A DNA stretch of 7,257 nucleotides from JBBQNY01 sp038255255 (GTDB lineage: Bacteria; Pseudomonadota; Gammaproteobacteria; Xanthomonadales; Ahniellaceae), in contig JBBSLL010000056.1 in the NCBI GenBank assembly GCA_038255255.1, positions 1 to 7,257 on the forward strand. The letters run 5' to 3'. This document shows, in pieces, positions 1 to 5,546 of the stretch. The notes beneath the pieces are model-generated. The model saw nothing but the letters and a program-made list of their open reading frames with translations, was not told the origin of the DNA and searched no databases. Position numbers and translations under genes: made by a program. Numbering within the stretch: position 1 is the stretch's first letter; the number at the start of each line of letters is the position of its first letter.

Positions 1-740
1 ACCACGGAAACACTGCCGTGCGCGCAGATCAGGAACTGGTGACATTGTCGATGCGCGTGCTCGCCACGCACCTCGACGCTGGGCACCTCGAACACCATGA
101 AGTAGCGCTTGACCGCGAACGGAATCGATCGGTCGAACTCGCCGACTGTAAGGTTGCCGCGCAGGTCCTCGACGCGCGGCAGCCGATGGACGTGGACGCC
201 CCGCACGCGACTCGGCCGGATGCCGGGGCCCGCTTCGGGAGTCGGTCGCGCCGCTGGAGCCGCTTCCTTCCGCGTAGCGTCCACGTAACCGACGATGCGT
301 GCGGGATTGCCAACGACGATGGCGTGCGGAGGCACCGAGCGCAGCACTACGGCACCTGCGCCGACCATCGCGGATGTACCTATGGTGATGCCGGGCAGGA
401 TGGTCGCGTTGGCGCCGATCGACGCACCGCGCTGCACGAGCGTGCGCGGGAATGCTTCCGGATGCTGCCTGCTGCGCGGAAACGGATCATTGGTGAAGGT
501 CGCGTTCGGTCCGACGAACACATCGTCTTCCAGCGTGATGCCATCCCACAATTGCACGCCGCATTTGATCGTGACCCGATCACCGACCACGACATCGTTC
601 TCGATGAACACGTGGTCGCAGACATTGCAATCGCGACCGAGGCGAGCGCCCGGCAGCACGTGTGCGAACGCCCAGATGCGAGTGCCCTCGCCCACGCTCG
701 GCGTCTCGCAAATTCCCTGTGCGTGGACAAAATAATTCAT
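1..740 (-). CDS. Bifunctional sugar N-acyltransferase / 3,4-ketoisomerase (WxcM/FdtD-type), 3' end cut off by window edge
   Basis: 246 codons are visible, from ATG at 740 down to the left edge, with no stop. Residues 1-155 form a left-handed beta-helix (hexapeptide) acyltransferase: repeated small/hydrophobic hexads, the early motif RIWAFAHVLPGA (21-32), and the closing motif VVGNPARIVG (142-151). An Ala/Pro-rich linker (about 156-176) leads to a second domain with RGVHVHRLPRVEDLRGNL (180-197), KRYFMVFEVP (211-220) and RGEHAHRQCHQFLIC (225-239). The second domain matches the cupin of FdtA/QdtA/WxcM dTDP-4-keto-6-deoxyglucose 3,4-ketoisomerases; His228 and His230 correspond to their paired active-site histidines. 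Family knowledge: the cupin makes the 3-keto sugar, an aminotransferase aminates it, and the acyltransferase N-acetylates the product. Both outer steps would therefore lie on one polypeptide, with the middle step encoded two genes upstream. Start: ATG overlaps the stop of the upstream glycosyltransferase (ATGA, 740-737) behind a strong AAGGAG. Whether the product is galacto (Fuc3NAc) or gluco (Qui3NAc), and acetyl or another acyl, cannot be told. Confidence 0.9.
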   Translation of the reverse strand, partial: MNYFVHAQGICETPSVGEGTRIWAFAHVLPGARLGRDCNVCDHVFIENDVVVGDRVTIKCGVQLWDGITLEDDVFVGPNATFTNDPFPRSRQHPEAFPRTLVQRGASIGANATILPGITIGTSAMVGAGAVVLRSVPPHAIVVGNPARIVGYVDATRKEAAPAARPTPEAGPGIRPSRVRGVHVHRLPRVEDLRGNLTVGEFDRSIPFAVKRYFMVFEVPSVEVRGEHAHRQCHQFLICAHGSVSV

Positions 741-1678
741 CGCGCGCCGACTCCTTCAAAATGCACATGGCTCATCACCAGCGCCGCAGGCCGGCCCTTG
801 GAATTCTCGAACGCGCGATACGCGTACGACCCAACAATGCCGAGGCCGAACATGTTGAGTGCCGCAAAGAAGACGATGAGCAGCACGGTCGCCGCATAAC
901 CCGGCACGGCGATTGAACCTTCCAGGCGTGCCACGAGGACCGCAAGGCCCACGAGAAACGAAATGGCGAGTCCCAGCGCGCCGCTGAAGAGCAGCGCGCG
1001 GATCGGAAAGTCCGTAAACGCGAAGACGCTGTCGAGCAGGTAGTCGAGCTTGCGCCGGAACGACCACGCACTTTTGCCGTGACGACGGGCAAGGCGCGCG
1101 TAGGGAATCGTCTTGCGCCGGAAGCCAAGCCATACCAGCTGCCCGACCAGCGACGTATTGCTCGCCTCGAGCGCCAGCAGCCGGTCCCTGAACCTGCGAT
1201 TGCAGCCGAACACATCGACGCCGCCCCTGGGAATTTCCGGCTGCACGAAACGCCGATAGGCACCCCAGAACAGGCGCGAAGCGACGCGATCGGAGAGTGC
1301 ATCGGCGCGCGCGCTGCGGGTTCCGAGCACCACGTCGACGGGTTCCTGCGCCAGCGTCTCGAAAAACGTACGGGCGAGCTCCGGCGGTTCCTGCAGGTCG
1401 GCCGCGAGCACTGCGAAGAACTCCCCGCGTGCGTGCCGCAGGCCTTCGCGGATCGCGGCGAATGCGCCGAAATTTCGCGAGAGCAGGATCAGCTGCGACG
1501 TGAATCGCCTGCCCGGCAATGCGCTTTCAAGCAGCTCATGGGAGCGATCCGGGCTGCCGTCGACAACGAACACGACTTCCAGGGGCTGCTCGAGGCTGGC
1601 CGCAAGTGCGTCGCAGGCCTCGATCAACTCGGGAATCGAGCCCTCGTTCCTGTAGACCGGGACGATCAACGAGTTCAA
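737..1678 (-). CDS. Family 2 glycosyltransferase, GtrB/DPM1-like (polyprenyl-phosphate sugar transferase type), TTG start
   Basis: 313 residues. The N-terminus MNSLIVPVYRNEGSIPELI (1-19) is the usual first strand and P-loop-like turn of GT-A family 2 enzymes. Further family blocks are VVDGSPDRS (38-46), SRNFGAFAAIREGL (67-80), AADLQEPPEL (92-101) and GGVDVFGC (152-159). Two C-terminal membrane segments lie at about 225-251 and 259-287, with the short charged tail typical of GtrB/ArnC/DPM1-like proteins that load a sugar onto undecaprenyl phosphate at the inner face of the membrane. Inference: it transfers the amino sugar made by its operon neighbours. The start is TTG at 1678-1676, overlapping the aminotransferase stop (TTGA, 1678-1675), with only a weak GGGA (1688-1685) 6 nt upstream. 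An in-frame extension to 2029 exists, but it lies wholly within the aminotransferase gene and has no GT-like sequence. Oddity: the common DDGS and DAD motifs carry one Asp each here (V39-D40; A92-A93-D94), while Gln96 is kept. Donor and acceptor are unproven. Confidence 0.9.
   Translation of the reverse strand: MNSLIVPVYRNEGSIPELIEACDALAASLEQPLEVVFVVDGSPDRSHELLESALPGRRFTSQLILLSRNFGAFAAIREGLRHARGEFFAVLAADLQEPPELARTFFETLAQEPVDVVLGTRSARADALSDRVASRLFWGAYRRFVQPEIPRGGVDVFGCNRRFRDRLLALEASNTSLVGQLVWLGFRRKTIPYARLARRHGKSAWSFRRKLDYLLDSVFAFTDFPIRALLFSGALGLAISFLVGLAVLVARLEGSIAVPGYAATVLLIVFFAALNMFGLGIVGSYAYRAFENSKGRPAALVMSHVHFEGVGAR
751..756 (-). promoter_or_regulatory. Shine-Dalgarno of the acyltransferase/ketoisomerase gene
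   Basis: On the minus strand the sequence reads AAGGAG, followed by a 10-nt spacer to the ATG at 740. It lies inside the last codons of the upstream glycosyltransferase gene. This supports both the start choice and translational coupling across the ATGA overlap. Confidence 0.7.
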
Positions 1679-2772
1679 GGCGCGTCCCAGCGGTTGCAGC
1701 AGTCGACCACGCGCGTCACCTCGGCATCCGTCATCTCCGGGAAGCATGGCAGCGTCAGCACCTGCGCGCAGGCCCGCTCCGTGACCGGCAGGCTCAACGC
1801 GGCGCAACGCGCGGCGAGGATCGACTGCCGATGGTCGGGAATCGGATAGTGCACTTCGGCGGCGATGCCATGGGCGGCCAGGTGCGCGCGCAGCGCATCG
1901 CGTGCTGCGCTGCGCACGACGTAGAGGTGCCCGACGTCGCGTCCCTCGCGGACCGCGGGGACGCGCAGCGCCGGGTGGCGGATGTCGCGCGAATAATGCT
2001 GCGCGATCGCGACGCGGCGCGCGTTCCACGAGTCGAGATGGGGAAGCTTCACCGACAGCAGCGCGGCCTGCAGTTCATCCAGACGCGAGTTGCGGCCGTG
2101 TGCCACGGTGGCCGCGTACTTCGACGACCAGCCATATTGGCGGAGCGCGCGCAGCCGCGCGGCCACTCCCGGGTCCGACGTCACCACTGCCCCGCCATCG
2201 CCGAGCGCGCCGAGGTTCTTGGTCGGGTAGAAGCTGAAGCAACCGACCGCACCGAAGCTGCCGGCGCGTTGACCCCGGTGCTCCGCACCGTGCGATTGTG
2301 CGCAATCCTCGATCAGCGGAATGCGTCGCTGCGTCGCGATCGCGAGCACCGCATCGATGTCGACGAGGTGACCGTAGAGGTGCGTGACCACGATCGCGCG
2401 CGTAGCATCCGTCAGCGCGCTGGCAAGCAGCGAGGCGTCGATCGCCAGGTCCTCATCGCGGACGTCGACGAACACCGGCGTCGCCCCTACCGCAAGGATC
2501 GCCGTTGTGGTGTACATGCCCGCGTTGGCGACGTTGACGACCTCGTCGCCAGCTCCCACGCCACAGGCGCGCAGGGCGAGTTCCAGTGCATCCGTACCAT
2601 TGGCCACGCCGATCGCGTGCGCAACGCCGCAATACTTCGCAAACGCATCCTCGAACGCCGCGACCTCGGGGCCGAGCACGAACCAGCCGCTGGACAACAC
2701 GGCTCCCGCACGCGCCGCGAGGGCGTCGGCCAGCGAAGCGTGATGACGCGCGAGGTCGTTGATCTTGAGCAT
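1675..2772 (-). CDS. DegT/DnrJ/EryC1/StrS sugar aminotransferase, FdtB-like
   Basis: 365 residues, full length for the family (fold type I PLP aminotransferases acting on nucleotide-linked keto sugars). Visible blocks are SSGWFVLGPEVAAFEDAFA (27-45), GVANGTDALELAL (55-67, phosphate/cofactor binding), IEDCAQSHGA (154-163, Asp156 toward the pyridine ring), SFYPTKNLGALGDGGA (180-195, Lys185 as Schiff-base lysine), and NSRLDELQAALL (228-239). The segment VANAGMYTTTA (81-91) replaces the VPAFTFxAT-like stretch common in the superfamily. With a WxcM/FdtD-type enzyme two genes downstream, the likely reaction is glutamate-dependent amination at C3 of dTDP-3-keto-6-deoxyhexose, giving Fuc3N or Qui3N. 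It is the first gene of the three-gene minus-strand operon. The start is ATG at 2772, fitting the typical N-terminus MLKINDLARHHASL; the reading frame stays open upstream to 3207, but that part overlaps the divergent SGNH gene and is not family-like. Only a weak GGA lies 7 nt upstream. The substrate is inferred from context; the fold and class are clear. Confidence 0.93.
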   Translation of the reverse strand: MLKINDLARHHASLADALAARAGAVLSSGWFVLGPEVAAFEDAFAKYCGVAHAIGVANGTDALELALRACGVGAGDEVVNVANAGMYTTTAILAVGATPVFVDVRDEDLAIDASLLASALTDATRAIVVTHLYGHLVDIDAVLAIATQRRIPLIEDCAQSHGAEHRGQRAGSFGAVGCFSFYPTKNLGALGDGGAVVTSDPGVAARLRALRQYGWSSKYAATVAHGRNSRLDELQAALLSVKLPHLDSWNARRVAIAQHYSRDIRHPALRVPAVREGRDVGHLYVVRSAARDALRAHLAAHGIAAEVHYPIPDHRQSILAARCAALSLPVTERACAQVLTLPCFPEMTDAEVTRVVDCCNRWDAP

Positions 2773-2816
2773 GCAGCAGTCCGCGTTGGCGATAGCGAGG
2801 CATGGTAAATCGACCC

Positions 2817-2831
2817 GCGGCTTTTTGCCGC
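2817..2831. repeat. Short perfect inverted repeat, 5-bp arms with T5 loop
   Basis: The sequence GCGGC-TTTTT-GCCGC forms a 5-bp GC-only stem with a 5-nt loop, about midway between the two divergent starts. It could be an operator half-site pair or a leader hairpin, or chance in GC-rich DNA. No U-tract follows, so it is not a terminator. Confidence 0.35.
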
Positions 2832-2875
2832 ATGCCGCTGCCGTCATACTCCGCCATCGCGCGCCGCCGACGTCC

Positions 2876-2880
2876 AGGAA
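2876..2880 (+). promoter_or_regulatory. Shine-Dalgarno of the SGNH-like gene
   Basis: AGGAA lies 4 nt before the ATG at 2885. It is the reason for choosing this start over the in-frame ATG at 2759, which falls inside the divergent aminotransferase gene. The spacing is slightly short. Confidence 0.5.
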
Positions 2881-2884
2881 CCGA

Positions 2885-4003
2885 ATGTTCGATCGTGGTT
2901 CCGCCATCCGCGCCCGGCTCGCGACTCCGTTGCTGCTGGCGCTGGCGATCGGCGTGGCGTGGATCGCGATCGAATCGCTCGTATACCGCACCGGCGCGTA
3001 CTTCTTCATTGCCGAGCCGGACTCGAACACCGGCGCCGTTGTCTCCACGCTGCTGGCGCTGGATCGACACCATCGCGCCGATGCGCGCAACGTCCTCGTG
3101 TTCGGCGATTCGCGCGTAGGGGAAGGTTTCTCGGCCCTCATCGCGGCGAATGGAGATGCGCACTTCAACTTCATCAACCTCGCGGTGCCTGGCAGCTCGC
3201 CGCGCACCTGGCACTACCTGCTGCGCGAGATCGACCGCCGCGGGTTCGCATTCGATGCGGTGGTGGTGGGCGTCACGTATCGACCCGCCGGCGGCAGCCT
3301 GCACGCGGACTGGCCGCTCGATCCTGCGCATGCCGCGAGGCTGCTCGATCTCAAGGACGTACTCGCCTTCCCCGCCACCTTTGACTCAAAGGCGATGCGC
3401 GACACTGCGCGTCGTACGGTGCTGTTTCCGGCGCTGGCATCCCAGCAGGATGCGCAGGCATTCCTGCAGGCGCCTTGGGATCGCCTGCACAAAGTGCGTC
3501 GCTGGCGTCCCGCCTACCTGGACGCCGTGCGGACATACGGGGGCCGTGACGAGCGCATGCCCGAGATCGGACTCGCCCCCGCCGCCGCCGGCGTAACGAA
3601 CTGGGGCACCGCGACACCGGTACAAAGATCGCAGATCGAGACGCACCTGCGCGAGGTAGCGTCGCAGCCGGACGCGTTTTCCGCTGCCAACGCAGACTTC
3701 ATGCGGCGCTGGATCTCGGCAATGGCGCGCATCACGCGCGACCGCCAAGCCACTCTCATTCTCTACCCGCTGCCGCGCGGACCCTATGGCGATGCGTACG
3801 ACGAACCCCGCTTGCCGGCGCCACCGCGCGAGTTCGCGGTCGGGGGCAAGGTGCACGTGCTGGCGCCGGACCTGCTCACCGGGCTCGAAGCTCCCCCGTA
3901 TTTCTTCGATGCGCTGCACGTCAACGGCAAGGGTCGCGAACGCACCAGCCAGCGGGTCGGCGAACATGTGCGAGCGATCCTGCGCGAGGACGGACCGCCA
4001 TGA
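2885..4003 (+). CDS. Membrane-anchored SGNH-hydrolase-like protein, putative polysaccharide O-acetylation partner
   Basis: 372 residues. One N-terminal hydrophobic segment (about 12-33) suggests a signal anchor with the rest in the periplasm. Residues 70-81 (VLVFGDSRVGEG) give a GDS block with Ser76 as presumed nucleophile. INLAVPGSS (97-105) fits SGNH block II, whose glycine helps form the oxyanion hole. FDALHVNGKG (341-350) fits block V, with Asp342 and His345 spaced DxxH as in a Ser-Asp-His triad. Similar membrane-tethered SGNH proteins (AlgJ/AlgX, PatB type) take acetyl groups passed through a MBOAT partner and transfer them to polysaccharide. That role is inferred here from the ATGA overlap (4000-4003) with an AlgI-like MBOAT gene. 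Overall similarity to named members is low by eye, so the acceptor is unknown; esterase activity is the main alternative. The start ATG has an AGGAA Shine-Dalgarno, and the upstream in-frame extension to 2759 is rejected because it overlaps the divergent gene. Confidence 0.85.
   Translation: MFDRGSAIRARLATPLLLALAIGVAWIAIESLVYRTGAYFFIAEPDSNTGAVVSTLLALDRHHRADARNVLVFGDSRVGEGFSALIAANGDAHFNFINLAVPGSSPRTWHYLLREIDRRGFAFDAVVVGVTYRPAGGSLHADWPLDPAHAARLLDLKDVLAFPATFDSKAMRDTARRTVLFPALASQQDAQAFLQAPWDRLHKVRRWRPAYLDAVRTYGGRDERMPEIGLAPAAAGVTNWGTATPVQRSQIETHLREVASQPDAFSAANADFMRRWISAMARITRDRQATLILYPLPRGPYGDAYDEPRLPAPPREFAVGGKVHVLAPDLLTGLEAPPYFFDALHVNGKGRERTSQRVGEHVRAILREDGPP
3986..3990 (+). promoter_or_regulatory. 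Shine-Dalgarno of the MBOAT gene
   Basis: GAGGA with a 9-nt spacer to ATG at 4000 (or 12 nt to the second ATG at 4003). It sits within the last codons of the SGNH-like gene and supports coupled translation of the pair. Spacing slightly favours the first ATG. Confidence 0.6.
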
Positions 4004-5412
4004 TGTTCGACACCCTCGCCTTTTGGGCGTTCTTCGTCGGCGCGCTCGTGCTGCTGGCCGCGTTGCGCGACCGCCCGGCCAAGGTCGCGCTGGTGTTGTT
4101 GAGTTACGTGTTCTACGGATTCTGGGACTGGCGCTTCTGTTTCCTGCTCGCACTCTCGACAGCGGTCAATTTCGCCTTCGGCGCGTGGATCGACTCGCGC
4201 GATGGCGTCGGGCGCAAGCGCATGGTGGCGCTGGCCGTGGCCTTCAACCTGGCAGTGCTGGGCTTCTTCAAGTACGCCAACTTCTTCATTGATTCATTTG
4301 CCGGCGTGTTCGGCCTCGACCCCGCCGGCCTGGCGCTCAATGTGATCCTGCCCGTCGGCATCAGCTTCTTCACGTTCGAGGGCATCGCGTACGCCGTCGA
4401 TGTGTACCGTCGCCAGCTGCGCGCGGTGCGCGACCCCGTCGACTTCTCGCTGTTCATTTCCTTCTTTCCGCATCTCATCGCCGGACCGATCATCCGTCCG
4501 CAGGATTTTTTCCCACAGCTCGCGTACCGCGCGCCGCTGACGAGCGAGGACTCCCGATGGGGACTCCGCGAGATCCTCAAGGGGCTGATCAAGAAAGTTG
4601 CTTTCGCCAATTATTTTGCGCCGATCGCCACCGCCTACTTCGGCAGCACGCAGTACGAAGGGGCCGCAGTACCTGCGTGGGCCGGAGTGTTCGCGTTTTC
4701 CCTGCAGATCTACTTCGATTTCTCGGGCTACACCGACATCGCGCGCGGCTGCGCGCGCCTGCTCGGCTATCGGTTCCCGCCGAACTTCGAGCGGCCTTAC
4801 CTCAGCTCCAACGTCACCGAGTTCTGGAGGTGCTGGCACATCTCGCTCTCGTTCTGGTTGCGCGATTATCTGTACATCTCACTCGGCGGCAATCGGGTCG
4901 GCGTGCCCCGCGTGTATCTCAACATCCTGATCGTGATGGGCCTCGGCGGGCTGTGGCACGGCGCGAGCTGGAACTTCGCGCTCTGGGGGATCTACCACGG
5001 CCTGCTCCTGATCGGTCATCGGGTTTGGCGCAACGCGGTCGATCGCAGCGGGGCGTCGCGCCTCGTCGACTCGCCGATACTCACCCCGTTGTGGGTTGGC
5101 GTCACGTTCGTGATCGTGACGCTCGGCTGGGTTCCCTTTCGTGCACCAACCTTCGAAGCGACGCTGGCGACGCTCGACGCGCTCGCTTCCATGCCGCCCC
5201 TCGCGTTCGCCCACGCACATCCTGGCCTGTGGATCATTCCCGTCGGCACCTTGGCGTTCTGCCTGCTCGACCGGGATCGGCGACTTCAGGACTGGCTGGT
5301 GGCGCGCGCGCGTTTTCCGGTCGCGGTCGCCGCGGGCGTCGCAGCGCTTTTCTTCCTCGAACTCTTCGCCCGCATCGAAGCGCAGGTGCCGTTCGTCTAC
5401 TTCCAGTTCTAG
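4000..5412 (+). CDS. MBOAT-family O-acyltransferase, AlgI/PatA-like
   Basis: 470 residues, normal length for AlgI-type proteins, with many hydrophobic membrane segments. Family landmarks in order: SYVFYGFWDWRF (35-46), LGFFKYANFF (87-96), LPVGISFFTFEGIAY (117-131), FFPHLIAGPIIRP (155-167), FDFSGYTDIARG (239-250), NFERPY (262-267), EFWRCWHISLSFWLRDYLYI (274-293), GLGGLWHGASWNFALWG (314-330), and the C-terminal FVYFQF. His320 in the WHG motif matches the invariant catalytic histidine of AlgI; His280 is the second conserved one. Family role: it takes acetyl groups from a cytoplasmic donor across the inner membrane, for transfer to an exported polysaccharide with a periplasmic SGNH partner. The gene begins ATGATG, with the first ATG overlapping the stop of the SGNH-like gene. 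The glycan is not identifiable from sequence; the neighbouring amino-sugar operon suggests an O-antigen or exopolysaccharide rather than alginate, and no alginate or cellulose genes are present. Confidence 0.95.
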   Translation: MMFDTLAFWAFFVGALVLLAALRDRPAKVALVLLSYVFYGFWDWRFCFLLALSTAVNFAFGAWIDSRDGVGRKRMVALAVAFNLAVLGFFKYANFFIDSFAGVFGLDPAGLALNVILPVGISFFTFEGIAYAVDVYRRQLRAVRDPVDFSLFISFFPHLIAGPIIRPQDFFPQLAYRAPLTSEDSRWGLREILKGLIKKVAFANYFAPIATAYFGSTQYEGAAVPAWAGVFAFSLQIYFDFSGYTDIARGCARLLGYRFPPNFERPYLSSNVTEFWRCWHISLSFWLRDYLYISLGGNRVGVPRVYLNILIVMGLGGLWHGASWNFALWGIYHGLLLIGHRVWRNAVDRSGASRLVDSPILTPLWVGVTFVIVTLGWVPFRAPTFEATLATLDALASMPPLAFAHAHPGLWIIPVGTLAFCLLDRDRRLQDWLVARARFPVAVAAGVAALFFLELFARIEAQVPFVYFQF

Positions 5413-5546
5413 GCAATCCCCGAACAACCCGATGCCGTTCGCGGTTGGCCTGTCGGACCCTGAGCGGAAGGCAAGATCTGGCGACCAGGGTTCTCGCGCT
5501 GCTCGAACTTGATCGGCTTATCCGTGGAAGCGACTCGCGCCGTCGG
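5413..5546. other. Convergent intergenic spacer, no clear terminator
   Basis: These 134 bp separate the stops of the MBOAT gene (plus) and the propeller gene (minus). The best hairpin is GGACCCTG (5455-5462) with CAGGGTTC (5486-5493), 8-bp arms with one mismatch, a long 23-nt loop, and no T-run on either strand. A small CCG-TTCG-CGG hairpin also occurs (5434-5443). No ORF with coding character is visible. A Rho-dependent end is possible for both genes. Confidence 0.5.

Larger units (their letters stand above)
2773..2884. other. Divergent intergenic region between the amino-sugar operon and the O-acetylation operon
   Basis: These 112 bp separate two divergent start codons, so both operon promoters, or at least their leaders, should lie here. 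I see no strong sigma-70 match. The best plus-strand -10-like hexamer is CATACT (2845-2850), without a convincing -35. The minus strand has no clear pair. A short perfect inverted repeat lies at 2817-2831. Confidence 0.5.

Noticed and set aside
18..899. Plus-strand open frame of 293 codons at the left edge
   Set aside because: It lies opposite the clear acyltransferase/ketoisomerase gene and has Arg/Asp/His-rich composition without motifs.
1519..2808. Plus-strand open frame of 429 codons opposite the aminotransferase and glycosyltransferase
   Set aside because: Arg-rich, no recognisable domain, and both underlying minus-strand genes carry strong family motifs.
2453..3331. Minus-strand open frame of 292 codons across the divergent promoter region
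   Set aside because: It is a frame-shifted shadow of the aminotransferase at one end and antisense to the SGNH-like gene at the other; no coherent domain.
3386..4153. Minus-strand open frame of 255 codons across the SGNH/MBOAT junction
   Set aside because: Antisense to two well-supported genes, with low-complexity Arg-rich translation.
5455..5493. Possible bidirectional terminator between MBOAT and propeller genes
   Set aside because: The arms are 8 bp with one mismatch around a 23-nt loop, and neither strand has a following T-run, so an intrinsic terminator is not supported.
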